From positions 1,583,122 to 1,647,121 of the forward strand of contig NW_018150256.1 of the NCBI RefSeq assembly GCF_002042975.1: a stretch of 64,000 nucleotides of DNA. Reading direction: 5' to 3'. Position numbers and translations under genes: made by a program. The stretch is from Orbicella faveolata. Lineage: Eukaryota > Cnidaria > Anthozoa > Scleractinia > Merulinidae. Positions 40,401 to 54,819 of the stretch are shown in pieces; the first letter of the stretch is position 1; every line of letters starts with the position of its first letter. The notes under the pieces were generated by a model. That model was not told the DNA's origin. It worked only from the letters and a program-made list of their open reading frames with translations, and ran no database searches.

Positions 40401-43400
40401 AGAAAAGCTGTAGTTAGGATAAATCTAGCTAAAAATGTATTTAGTTTTGAGTGCCCATGCAATGAAACCATGATTAAGATCACACCATCTTAGCAAACAC
40501 TGAAATGGTGTTCTAATCTCAGTAATGACTTTAAAGCGTGGCTGAATCATTTGAAGAAAATTCCTACGATGATCGAGGGAAACGTAAAACTGCCACCCGT
40601 AACTAAAACTGAGCATTCCCTAGGTTAGTGACAAATTAAAGATTTAGCCTCTTACCAAGAGAGGATAAAGAGAGTTAATCCTCCATGTAGGCCTTATTCC
40701 TAAAAGGTAATCCCCCTCTTAAGTTATTCTTGGCATAGCATCCAGTCCTCCCGCGGATAATTTACCACGTGCGTTGAGAAGATGTTTTCTGAGAGGATGA
40801 AAATGCGTGTAAAGCGCTTTGGCTGTGAGCGGGGGTAAAACTCCAGTCCCAGGGTTGATTATTTCTAAACCTACCCTGCATTTCTCAATACAGAGTGGTC
40901 TAAATATAGCTTGAGATGGATCAGCTTAGGACTAAGGTCTTCAATGAGGGATTAACTGTCTTACTCTTCATACTTTTTACCTCCTACTTATGGGATCCTG
41001 TAATAGTTTAATCAATTTGACAGTTCTGTGACTGTTATTTTTAGGTCATCTTTGAAGCTGTTAAAGGACCTAGTTCTTTAGGAGATATCGCTATCGACCA
41101 GATAAAGTTTACAAGAGAAGAGTGCAGTTTTTTTCCTTCATCGGCTGAGCCACAGGATCCCTCGGGTTCTGGTGTAGGTGAGTTGATCTTTTCTTGTTAT
41201 GCTGATGGTGATGGTGTCTGCGGTTGTTATTTTGACTTTGGTCTTTGAGCTGGTCTCTCGATTGTTATTGATGTTATTACGGCTGCTGCCAGAGATATCC
41301 ATAGGCACCTTTTGAATAGCAGGACGAATGTGAAATTGAGTACGAGTAACAGCTACTTTCTTAGTGCCCCCATTCTTCGCTGTAGCTGGTCAGTTGGCAG
41401 TTGAAGCGGTCGCTTTGGGTCGAGAATTGATGTGAAACGATTGTTACTATAATAATGATGATGAAGAGGATAGGAGTGGGAGGAGATGGTGGTGGTGAAG
41501 GAGGAGACGAAAGAGTGAGAGGAGGAGGACGAGGAGGAGGAGGAGGAGGAGGAGAAGGAGCAGGAGGAGGAGGATGAGGGGGGAGGAGGATGAGGGAGGA
41601 GGAGGAGGCGACGGAATCGGAGGAAGTGGAGACAAATAATGATGATGTCTCTTCCTCAAAATCTATAGAGCACCAATAAATTTACACTGTTTTATATGTC
41701 GTTTCTGTGACAGTCAGACAGGTTCTCTACCACCACCTTGGGTAGTTAAGTGATGTTTTTTTTTTTTTTTCCACTTTTTATTCACAGTGATAAATTCTTC
41801 GATTGTTCCAATGGAAAGTGTTCATCATCAATACTTAAGTCTGATGCTGAAGGAAGAGGGCTATGATTCTTCCCTTTGGACACCTTGTTATCACGCTCTG
41901 GATCATGGCTGGAGTGTTTCTACCTTTCACCAAAAATGTGACAATAAAGGCCCCACCCTATCCATAGTTAGGAAAGACAATTTTGTGTTTGGTGGATTTA
42001 CAGAACGCAGCTGGGGTGAAGGTAATTAAATAAGGAGATGAACAAAACGAGAACGAAATTTTATAGTAGTTAAGGTATATGTCAAGCACGAAATAAAGTG
42101 ATTCGTCACATTGTCATCATCCAATAAAAGTCTTGCTTCATCTACTTATTCAAACAACTTACCTAATGGCTGAAATAACAACCACATAGGAGGCGGGGAG
42201 CTGTGGTTCCCAAACTTTGCAGTCTCGACTTTGCTTTGTTTGCACTTTTTTTTAGATGAGGTCGACTCGAACTTTGAATTAGATTTCTGGCGTCAAGACG
42301 TCAATGATTACGCCTGGACCGATGGCTCTGCGTCCATTTCCCAGTTTACAGCAGCGATGTGGATAAAGATTTCCGGCCCTTGCCCTTTCACACTGTTTTC
42401 ATTTGGAAACGTGTCAGTAAAGATACAATTCTACATACAAAGTGAAGACGAAACAAAATTGTGTATCTGGGATGATACTTATGGACTGTGCAGGTATGTA
42501 AGTTTCACCTACTATGTTGATCTCCTCCCTCCCGAGGGGGGTGGGGGGGGGGAACTCCCCAGAGTTTTTTGGTGCTGATGTGCAGCATGAACCTTGAAAC
42601 CCGTATCCTATTTGAGGCCAAAATATGTGATTTTCAATATCCTATTTCAGTCGTGAGCGAAATATCGATACCCCATTTCAGACCTCTAAAATTAGTACAC
42701 GTGTCTCCTATATAACCGCAGCTGACCAGAAATGCCTTAAACATTTGAGAAGGGCTGCAAAATTCCCAATGTTACTGCGGAAAATAGTCCCTTATAAACA
42801 AAATACCCGGCCCAATGCTTAGCCTGAGTGAAAAACACTTTATTTCAGACCAAATCCTCAAAATCTATGCCAATTTTCAGACCGAAACGGCGAAACCGTT
42901 CCAAGCCATACCCTTTGGGGCACACTTAACTATATGGCCTATGTAAACGAGTATCCTCGGGACTAAAATTAACAAGGGCGCTTTCTAAACAATATCTCAT
43001 GGGCATCATATTGACCCTCCGAATAACCCATGATTATTTTCTATTCATAGCCCTATTACCTTAACCAATCCATATCCCGGAGACGGTTCTTGGCGCCACC
43101 TGACTGTGACATGGTGGGACACTGAGAAGTGGACCCTTTTTCTTGATGGTCAATTATTAGGCAACGGCATACAAAGTACCTGGTCTTCATTCTCGAACAT
43201 TTCTGTGGGGACTCTTTGGATCGGACAAAATCAGCCGCCAATAGATACTCCTACAGGATCATTTCAAGGTCAAATTACTGCGTTTAACATGTGGAATTAC
43301 AAGATGGCTGATTCTGAAATTGCCACATTAGCGCAAAGCTGTGCCAATATACCAGGGAACGTGTTCCGATGGAATACCTTTAGGAATAATGTTCACGGAG

Positions 43401-46400
43401 CGCTGAAGCTAGTAAGACCGTCAACGTGTAAGTAGACAATGGTTAGTCACAGTGTTGTCATTTCACAGTAACAGCTGTATAAAATATGCCAGTTCACCAC
43501 CTCACTCCTTAATAAAATAAATTTCCGAGGCTGCAGAAGTTTACAAAACACACTTATTTCGTATTTCTGCCTTACGTGGATATATTCATAGCTAACTTTT
43601 CTTTTAGTGGCAGGGAAGAATTTCTGCGATAGGAGGAAACGGGGGACGGTTGCCTCCTGCCTCCCTTTGTAACTCCAGGAACATTCAAATTAAACTTTGA
43701 TTTTACATAGTGTATCGCAACATGAGATAGTAATATCACGTGACGTCCTCCGAATTACGAAATCATTTTCTAACAGCTGCCATCTTGGTTATGACATATG
43801 ACAGGGAAATTGCAGCACTAAATTACTTCTAGTTATGTTTTAGATAAAGGTATAAAAATTACTCTTTTTAGCGTTTAGTTCATTAAATAAGCTGTTAAGG
43901 TCTAATGTCAGTAGAGGCACATTTCTATTTTACCAGTCATATCTGGATCTTTACTGAACTGGTTCCTTAATTTTAGGTCAGAAGAGTATTAATCCAAGCT
44001 ATGATCTGCATTTCTGGCGCCAACACAGAGATGACTATGCTCAATCCACCGTTTTGCCTGAGTCATCCATAAACAATTTTACAGTCTCGTTTTGGGTGAT
44101 GTCGTCGCTTCAAAACTCTCAAGTAGCGTTTTCATTCCTTAACGGGGACATAGTGGTGGAGTTTGAAATTAGCAATTCTGGAGCCCCAGGCATCTGTTTT
44201 GTTGTGGATGATAACCAAACTGCAGCGGACTGTAGGTAACTAAAACTCAAATGATAAGAGTTAGTACTGAAAGGTGCGAGGTGGTCTAAACAATTAGTTT
44301 TGGTACACGGAACTTCCATCAACCTATAGAAGGTTGAGAACCTGACACTTCCTAACAGTGAAGTAAATATTCCCATACAAACTCTACGATTTCGGGGCCG
44401 ACCCGCAACGTTTACAAGGGTCTTCATGATTGGCCAAACAAAACAATAGGTATACAACACAAACAAACATCTGAGATTTCGCCATTACCGCTACTACACA
44501 AGATGATCATCTCACAGCTAGAACTTGCACCGCCTGTGTTTTCACTGATCAAAGATCTTGACTGTGAGCAGGTTCTATTTTTTGGGTTTCCCAATCAAGC
44601 GCTGTTTTATGTTTTTTCGCTTTGGCGCGCGAACTAGTTTGCAAACGACGTGGGTAGCTTAGTAAACTCGACCCGCTAGCCCACTTTGGGCGCCGTTCTT
44701 TGTATGTATGCCAGGAGGCCAGCTTGCTCCCTGGCGTACATTTCCGTGTAAAAATTGGCACGTTTGGGGTCCATATTTTCATTAGTTTTCTATAAAACGT
44801 CGCAAATCACCAAATTCAACATGATAAATTGATCCACGGAGCTGATTTTTTTTATATATGAAAAATACGAAAAATTATTGATACTACGTGGCATCGGTAA
44901 AAGTTCCATTGTTTACACTTTTGCGTAAAGAAAGAGTGTCTTCATGCAAATCTAAGACAACTTTCGCTTATTTGCCTAGCTACATTGACAGTCCGTCTTC
45001 TAAACTCAACGATGGGTTTTGGCACCAAATCGTGGCTGTCTGGTCAGGCGGAGATAAATCGTGGATCGTTTACATAGATGGTGTGAGTCAAGGGTGGAAA
45101 CCGCACCCGTCTTGGACGACAGACAGTATTCAACCAGTTCTACCAGGAGCAACTCTAAAGATTGGCCAATTACCTCTTTCGTTATCGGCGGATTCTTCAA
45201 AATCCTTCCTTGGGCGAATAACTCTCTTTAACATGTGGGACCACACCCTGGAAACGTCAAAGCTGGCCATGTTAGGACGAGGCTGTAGGGATGACCCAGG
45301 GAATTTGTTCTCATGGAGTACCCTGAAAAGCAGTGCCGGTTACGGACAATTGAAGATCATAGAGCCGTCATCATGTATGTATTATTGAGGTCAAGGCCGC
45401 ATTTACTTTAGAAAAGGTTTCTTGTTTGACAGCAGCATAGGCTACATTTGGCGACATAACGTGACACTCCACGTCCCTCTATTTTGTAGCTACGTTGTTG
45501 GCGCGTGCTTGAAGTTTTGAGTCGAAGATAATTTACAGACATTCATAATTATATAAATCAATTGAAATGTGCTATTCAGGTTATCTGATAAGTTAAATTT
45601 ACCGTTGGTTTATACACGGCTGAGCTGAATTTTGCTCACCCGTTTTAAACAAATTGATGGGAAACACGAAGGCACAATGGTTAGCTGGACTTCGGAGTCC
45701 TGGTCGGGATCATTGTGCTGTACTTAACTCGCACAATACCTCTTTTTACTGAGGTGTATAAATGGGTACTGGCTTATCAGTGGTAGGGGGTAACCATGCG
45801 ATGGACTAGCACACCTTCCAGGCGGGTACAGAAACCGGGATAAACGCCGGCAACATTGCTTTGCCACCATATTTTATAACCAACTTGGCTCAATATGTTT
45901 GACCATGTATCTGAAGTATGTTTAGAATGAAAAAATAACAGGCGTTACTTTTGGTTCGCAGGCTGTTCCACATACTACAGATCGGACACTAAGGCATTCA
46001 TTTTTTCATTAAACTACACGTCGGAAGGATCCCTTTTTAAAAAGAAAATAAGTGGACAATCTGCTGCTACTGCAATTTACAGTTCACCATCCACTGGACC
46101 AACGTTTGGCCAAGCTCCATTTGATTTTCAGATTGGCGTCAGTGACAACATGAAGACTGGGTTTAGTCATCATGTCGTCTCTTATGAAGGAGGTGGAGGT
46201 AATGCGGAATCCAACCTGGACACCGTTCTGGCTGGAGCGTCGACCTTCGAGCCTAGTGATGTTGAAGTTCTGTACAAGGGTCACGGAGGTACGCTTCTTC
46301 ACTGACTTCTAAGTAAAGAGCGAGAGCATTTTCTATAGCTTTATCCACATAGATGAAATTCTTCTTGGGTGCTTTGCCTAGTTTAGCCGATCAGTGACGT

Positions 46401-49400
46401 TGTATTGGGGGACAACGCAGTGGTGAGAGCGCTCGGCTCCCACCAATGTGGCTAATGTGGCTTGATTCCGGGCCCGTTCCATAACTGGGTTGAGTTTGTT
46501 GCTGGTTTTCGCCTTTTCCAGAGGGTTTTTCTCCGGGTTCTTCGATTCCCCCACCCTCCACCCCAACACAAAAAGAACAAAGTTCCAATTCGACCTGGAT
46601 AGAAGACCCGCATGAAACTTAGCTACGTATGATGTGGCGTCCTCTCTAAATATTGCAGTTTTCAGTAGGGAAATTTTCAGCTCGGATCCCAGATGCCTCT
46701 CTCTGCTCAGGTAGAGCTGCGAGAAAAAAAAGGCCAAAAATAATGCTTATGTTTACTCCGCTACATTGGAGCGCAAGGACAGAATGGTTCTGGACGTCAC
46801 ACATTCATGTCCAACACGATTAAAGTCTAGTTTACACCGTACATTCTTGTCCCGAGTGGCCACGCAACTTTTTGTCAGCACGAAAGTCCGGGAACAATCC
46901 GGTTCTGAGTAGATTTGCGTAGAATGAACTCTGAGTTAACGCTGAACAACTGGAAATTCCTGACTCCACGAACCCTCCAGCTGTTTACCGATTTCAAATT
47001 GACTTAAAATTGGAACCAGCTAGAGGTGTACTGACTAAGAGGACTGGGTCCTCTAAGGAGACAAGAATGTACACCGTGCTGTGGGAGGTCTGTTGTATCG
47101 AATGTTTTGCTTTTGTATGTTACCATTCCTGTTCTCATTGATTTCCGTAGGGTCCCTGTGCCCTCAGCAGTGCCCATTCAATCACCACTGCGACGAAATA
47201 AATGGCGGTTGCCGATGTAACACAGAGGACGAAAATCCTGCTCTGTGTCAAATCTGTGAGTTATTGCTTGTTGTTTTTATCTTAGTAGCTTAGTTCGTGT
47301 TGTGTTGGGACCAACCGATTTAAGGTCGCTTTCCACTTTCGTGAGTGTCCTTACTAAAACGTTTTGTAACTGTTCTAGTTTCAACAAAACTCCAACAAAC
47401 TATATATGGGTAAAAAGCTTAATAAATATGGTCTACGAGTAAAATGTAATTTAGACGACATTTTTCTTTAAATAAGTGTCTGGAGCAGGTAAATCGTGAA
47501 AAGGCCGAAGGTTCTTTTATTAAATTTATCGGTTATCGACGGTCGCAACACGAGCCAACCGGCTGTACAGTCTTATTAATATTGCATCAGTCAACAAAAG
47601 TGTGTCAGGTTTTTTCGATTTTTACCTCATCGCTAAATACTTCAAGCTTGTGGACTCGCCCAATTTTGCAAGGCCAAGTGCAGGTCTAAGTTTGACAGCA
47701 TTTAGTAAATATACTCAACAACACAAGGAGTGTCATGCATTTATCTTGCTTTATTTCAGTCCAATTATACAAAGACAGTTCGCATTTCTGGCCTCTGGAT
47801 TCAGTGGAAGAAATTAAAGATCTTTCCACCCCTGGCTGGGGTCGAGCGAACGGAAGTGTGTCTGAAGTTTTTGGTATGATGACAGATGGCGTCGACGGCG
47901 AGATTCACCTGAATCACGAGGGAGACACGTGCGCTACGAAGTCCGCCGTATTTTCCTGTGAAGACACTGGTTTTACCGTATCACTATTCATGAAGCCTGA
48001 GAATCGTGAAGATGGACAACGACAAACGTTTTTCAAATCTCTTGGCAAGTTTGTGGTGTACCAGGAAGCAAACAGCAAGTCGTTGATTGTCCGCGTGCAA
48101 CGCGCCACTAAATATTGTCTGAAGGAAATAGCAATGCCGGAGAAAATCTGGTCACACCTGACTTTTACTTACAAAGCACGTGCGCCACAAACATTGACGG
48201 TTTTCAGGAACGGTCAAAGGATCGACAGATTTATCAGAGATGAAGGTTGCAACAAGGGAGGGACTCCTGAGTTTTTATCTTCTTCTGTTTTACTGAGTGC
48301 TGGGGACGGCGTGTTCGCTAAAGCAACTTATTTCCATATTGCCATCTGGAAACAGGTGTTACTTGAAGAACGCATAGCCCANTAAATCTAGTATATGAAT
48401 ACTTCCTCCTCTTTTATAGAAGAATAAATATGGCCGTTCTGAACTCTATCGGGATCAAATCTTCTCACATACCATTTACCTTTACAACAAATTTGATTGG
48501 CTGTTTATAGTAGATCCAAGCTGATTGGTGTGACATACATACATCTCTCACTCACTCACTCATCCATTGACCCGTCCATAACATACCCGACGCGTCGACT
48601 AAGAGGTTTTTTTTTACAAAAAAATAACTCAAAAATCATTAAAATCAGTTATTATTTACTCTTCAACAATTCACTTTATCTCGTCATCTTGGTGGGGCCA
48701 GATTTGAAATCCGGAGGCCTCCGCTTGTCTCGAGTCTTCCTTTACACTCGAGTTCAACTCCTCGTTAACGCTTGTAAACAAACAGCTGGTTCTAAATTAA
48801 AGCTCTTGGCTAAATTTACGTTTGTCCTTTTCTTAACCTTGCAGTTGCAGCCCCCGAAAACATATCAGTCATAAGCGTAACGTATTCGTGCGTTAGAATC
48901 CACTGGAATGATGTCCCACCTGAGAGGTATGGCCTCTTCGTTGGATATGTAGTCCTCTATGACTTCGTTTACCAATCGTCATTCTCCATGTACAAGCAGA
49001 CTTCTCCCGCCTCCATACATGAAGTAGAGATATGCGGTCTGCAGCCATCATCTACGTACAAGTATTACATGAAACGCGAATTTCTGGAATCAAACGTAGG
49101 AAATGGAAGCTCCGTGCAACTTTTTACCACGCTCAAAGGACGTAAGTTGTTAAGTTTTGGTTAAAGGGTCTTCCTCAATCAAAACGCATTGCTCGCCGAG
49201 CAGGTACTGGTGACCGATTTAGTTGTACCCGAAAATGGAAGCTCAAGAGAGTGCATGCTAATATTAATCTGTCGATTTTCCTTACTGTCCTTATGAAGGT
49301 CGTCTGTACTCTCTGGCCAAGTGTAGTGCTCAATAGACCTCGCGATCCCTCTCTCCGCCCCAGGCTCTCAATCACATGAAATGGTCTCAATGCACACTAA

Positions 49401-51927
49401 TTGAGAGGGGGCTTTTAGATATTGAGATTCGCTGTTCGTTTATTGTATCATTTGATATTATAGTTAAGAATGGTCGACTCCACTGTATAAACGCTCTTTG
49501 AGTGTTATGTAACAGCCTAGCTTTATTTTTAAAAAAGACGATAAAACATCCAGGATTTGGGAATCCGCTATGACTGATTTCTCATTACGAAAATATATCG
49601 GCAAATTATCGTCTGGAAGATATTGGCGTTACTATACAACGAAGTTCTCGGCGTTAAAATTCGACAGAGTTACATGGCAATCATAAGGGAAGACTCCCAG
49701 AAGACTTTTACTTTTCCCAAGTGTTTTTTTTTTTCCTTTTTAACCTTCAAATTTCTAGTAATGATTACTTGAGCATATTATTTTTTGCCTGCGAGGTAAC
49801 TGAGGCGAATGCTTCGCACTTATACTTGCTTTTTTTTTTTGTTCAGCAATCCGCCTTCCGCCAACAAATGTTACAGCCCACAATACCAGCTCGACAAGCA
49901 TCACGGTACAATGGCAACCGCCTGCCATTCCAGTAGGCGTCAAACTGAGTGGTTACGAAGTGTTTTTTAAACCTCGTCTCAATGCTTCGGCGCAGTGGGA
50001 CACCCAGATTGCCTGTAACAGCACTTCAAATGTTACTTTAAAAAGCCTGCAGAAATTTACCGAGTATGAAATTATGGTGTCTGCCTTCAACATACTTGGG
50101 CCTGGGAATTTCAGCGAGGTCGTAACTTCTTTCACGGACGAAGACAGTGAGTGGAAAGTTGGTCGATTTATTTTGTTTTTTGTTTAGTCGTTCCTTCGTT
50201 TGCTTCTGATACGTTTGTTTTTCTGTTTTTTTGTCATATACTTAGAGCTAGTTTTCTATCTGGGGACAGTGACTAAACTGTTTCTTTTTATCAGTAACTC
50301 GCTCGTTCGCTCGGTAGCTCGTTCGCTCGCTAGTTCGCTCGTTCGCTCGTTCGCTCGTTCGATCGTTCGCTCATTCGTTCGTTTGCTTGTTCGCTCGTTT
50401 GCTCGGTCGCTTGTTCGCTCGTTCGCTCTCTCCCTCGTTCGCTCGTTCGCTTGGTCGCTCTCTTCCTCGTTCGCTCTTTCCCTTGTTCGCTCGTTCACTT
50501 GTTCCCCACGACATACGACCGCATGCCAATGACTATTTATTGTTACGTGTTCTTGTTTTAGCTCCACTTGCTGGGCCTTTGATCGACTCGGCCAACTACA
50601 CAAGCTCCACAAGTATTAATATCAGTTGGAGTCCAGTCCCTGAGCCGTTGCGTCTGGGAATAATTACCAAGTACATATTCACCTTAACCGATGTGTTAAC
50701 AGGCGTGGTTACAACAGCAGAATTCAACGGACCAAATTTACACGGCGAAGTTACAAATTTGTCAAAATATCGAGAGTATAATATCGCAGGAGCCGCTGCT
50801 AACAGCAAGGGCCAATCAAATTTTACGAGTACAGTCACGTGTCGCACCGGCGAAGATGGTGAGTGATAGAAATGGATCATTTCAGCCGTAATTTATGTTT
50901 TCATGTGGTTACTATGTCATAGTAGAGTGCTAGGATCCTTGCAATTGTATGTACGAAGATCGAAGCAAGTAATTAGGCCAAAACTAGCAAAAGAAGAGCA
51001 ATTAGATAAAAGGCTTAAAAGGCTCTTAAAAGTGTCAAGTATTCGCTGGCAATCTAACCGTTTCGGGCTTAGCCCTTCTTCAGTAGGTGGAATGATTGAG
51101 CCACGCCATGCACAAAACTGTATGCGTACGCACGCACGGAAAGCGTGCGGATGAAGTACAAAGTAAACAAAGGCGTGCTGCGAAATATGAAAGCCACTGT
51201 TTTAACGCGCGAAGAGTAACGTTGGCTCTTGGAAAAGCATCGTCAAGTGTTAAACTTTTTTTACAAAGTGAGGAATCATAGACACCCAAAATATGTTGCA
51301 AAGAGTTTCGACGCCTCAGTTGTTGTTTACTGTGTTACCCTCAATAGGCCATTTCCGAGTTACCTTGTGCCTCTGTTTCAAACCGAGTCTTCGTGCAAAA
51401 CCTTTCATATGAAAATGAGTTTGATTTGCATGAAAATGAACCTGTAGAAGAAACATATTTCCATATGAATGGTTTCGCTCAAAAACTCGTTTTGACACGG
51501 AGGCAAAAGGCAACTTGGGAATGGCCTGTTAAAGAGAGTGCTTTAGTCTGTAACTGCAACAAAGGTTGGAGATTAGGCTGGCTTTGAATATTCGATCCAC
51601 GCACTCCAGAATCTTATATCTACTCTAATGGCCTTAATCGTAACTATAACAAAATTCTCGATCAAGATTGGTTCTCCGCGCGCCTACTTGTCACTTAATC
51701 GGCGCGCGATCACGTGGGTGTCCAATTACAGGTATCCAATTTGAACAGTTTGTAATTAGATACCTGTGATTGGATACCCACGTGATTCGAAGGTCAATTA
51801 CGCGTGCTTTAATGGCTCCCTTCGCAATGTTTCCTACAGTTTTCAAAACTTATGAAAAGCGCTACAGACGTTTTGGCTCAAAAGAATTCTCAAAAGACAT
51901 TTTTAACTCCGAAACTTGTTATAGATA

Positions 51928-52012
<85 letters not shown>

Positions 52013-54765
52013 TGTCCGATTTTGAAATTACTAGAGAAATTGTACGACACGAGGTCCAACTACTATTACGTATCGTACCACCCGAAGACAACTAAAACGG
52101 CCAATATCTAAAATCCACCGGACGAAGGACTAACGCTCAACACGTCAGCCTTTCCAAATTCGCTATGGCAGTTACTTTACCTTGAAATAATAAAATTAGA
52201 GTCATATCTTCGTGTTCTTTAATACTCAGCACCAGACCTCCCGCCTGCAAACGTGACCGCATACAACGCAAGCTCCACAGCAATTACGGTCGAGTTCCAG
52301 GCCTACTCGCCAGAGCAGCTGAATGGAATCTTGCGCAAATACATCTTTAGGATTTTTAAAGCCAATTTGTTGAATTCTCTTGTTTGGAATTATACCTTTA
52401 CGTTACACCGCTCGAGAAGACGGCGAGCAGCTTCGAATAACAGTGTCGTCCAAAAGACACTGACAGGATTAGAGGAATACACCATGTATTCTGTGCAGAC
52501 AGCCTTCTTCACCGTCACGCGAGGTCCCTTTAGCGCCGCTGTTAATGTCTCTACCGATGAAGGAGGTAATGTTCACGCGTAAAGCATAAAAAGAAATCTT
52601 AGAAAAATTTAACAGGTGAATCTACAACGACCAGCCTGGACACAATTACCAGAAAAAGCAAACAGACAATAAGCAATGCACTGTGGAAGTAAGATAAGGC
52701 ATTTTATGCACATATTTCTACTATTTCTACCTCCAAAAACCGATAGTAAATATTTCCATACAAAGTCTTACAATTTCACCATGGCTGCTATTACGCAAGA
52801 TGATCTACGCAAGATGGTCATCGCTCACATCTTGAGCTTGGGCCGCGCCTCTGGTTTATACTAATGAAAAGCGAAACAGCAATAACAGGCAAACAGAACT
52901 TACAAGAAATAGGAGCTAAAAGACGGAGAGGCTGTCTTATCGACAGCGAGACAGGTGACCTCCCCTAAAACTGCTGCACAAAACAAACACAAATGTCTGC
53001 GTTATTATGAACTGTAGTTATTTGCGCAATGCTTTTTGCAGTTTCCACTTATCTTTGTACTTTTCTAGTCCCCAGAGCTCCTCCTCTGCAAGTAACCGCG
53101 TTCAATACCAGTAACTCAAGCATCCTAGTCACGTGGCAGAATATAACATCGTCCAGTGTGCCTGGGATACTATTGGGTTATGTACTGCGCATTATTAAGG
53201 CCGATGACACGAATTCGTCAAACTTCAGAGAGATAGAGCACCACTTGAGCACTAGTAGAAATATAACAAATTTGGAGACTTACACACTGTACAAAATTTC
53301 TGTAGCTGGGTATACGCGAATGGGAATTGGCAACTTTAGTGAAACACAGAGCTGGACGGATGAAGGAGGTGAGGACTCTTACAAATAGGAATAGAGAGTC
53401 GTATCATAATCATAGCTGAAGTAAGGTGCACTACATGTGCGACTTGTCTGAAAGCTGGACTGAGTGTCTGGATAACTGACCGACTAACGGACTGACTCAC
53501 TGCCTGTCTGTCTGATCTGTCTGTCTGTCTGTCTGACTGACTGACTGACTGACTGACCGACCGATCGACTGACTGGCTGACTGGCTGACTGACAAACAGA
53601 CAGACAGACAGACAAGCACACAGACAGACAGACAGACAGACAGTCAGTCAGTCAGACAGACTTCCTGACAAGCCTTACATTACCGGTGTGTTGATCGATC
53701 GATTGATTAATCTGTCTGACCAGTGGAAATTCGTAATTTTTTGTCAGTTCTTTTTGTTGAGCGTATCTTTATCTTCCTCAGTTCCCTTGGGTCCTCCAAA
53801 CAACTTGACCGGAAGTTCTTCCAGCACCAGCAGCATTACACTATATTGGCTTCCGATAAAGAGAGAACTTCGGAAAGGAATCATCCAGGGGCATGAAGCA
53901 AAAATTTGTGATGATAATGGAGTGCTTTTAGATGAAAAAACTGTATATGGTTCAAGCCTTTCTGCGTATTTCGATGGACTGAACGTTTATGCTAACTACA
54001 GTGTTCAAGTACGAGCTTTTACCCGTAAGGGGTTTGGCCCGTGGAGTCCATTGGTTCGGGTTTCTACTGGTGCACCATGTAAGTCACTGGAATGCGACGC
54101 GGAAAGTAATGATATTACAATTATTTGTGAAATATTCATTGTGTTTTGATCAATATTGTGGGTGCTTCGGTAGCCTAATGGTTAGTGGTTGAATTCTGGG
54201 TCGAGCTGTCTGACTGGGTAATCCTCCGTACGAAAAAAAAGAGGTACATTTGTACATACTTCTTAGCACACGAAAACTTTATCAATGCTCACAAAAATGT
54301 GAAGTTCTAACATCTTCAAACCTAGCATACCCTTTCTCGTTTGCACAGGGACAAATATTTCAACAATAGGGCTTTCAATGCACTTTATGGGCTGTGTAAG
54401 GTTCGCATGGTATTGTGGTAAAATGTGCAGCCGCCATCTTTTTTTCCCTTCGAGGATTGCGCGCACTATGGCGTGATATATTTTCGGACAAGAAAGTTAT
54501 CTCTTCACGGTCTCTAAGAGCTAGCCTGTGATTGTAGGAATAACAGTACTCCTGGCCGCTTTATGCTACGGAAACCGGGATATGCTTCGGCAGTGTTGGA
54601 CTCTTAAGCCTGCGGTGTACAACCTTTTGTGAAGAATTCAAATCAGTTAAATAAAACAGGTCCTCAGAGACTCGATAATACAAATAATTGAGCTGCGAAA
54701 ACGACTTCGTATAGCAGTTTTTTGTCCCTTGAAAGTTAAATGTTCTTTATCATTCATCATTTATA

Positions 54766-54819
<54 letters not shown>

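Noticed and set aside
41447-41659. Minus-strand Leu/Ser/Pro-rich frame
   Set aside because: Translation of the GGA microsatellite.
50200-50612. Arg/Ser-rich and Ala/Asn/Glu/Arg-rich frames on both strands
   Set aside because: Translation of the GTTCGCTC minisatellite.
54160-54240. tRNA-like stretch GTAGCCTAATGGTTAGTGG
   Set aside because: Has an A-box look but no closing stem or intact B box; at most a SINE remnant.
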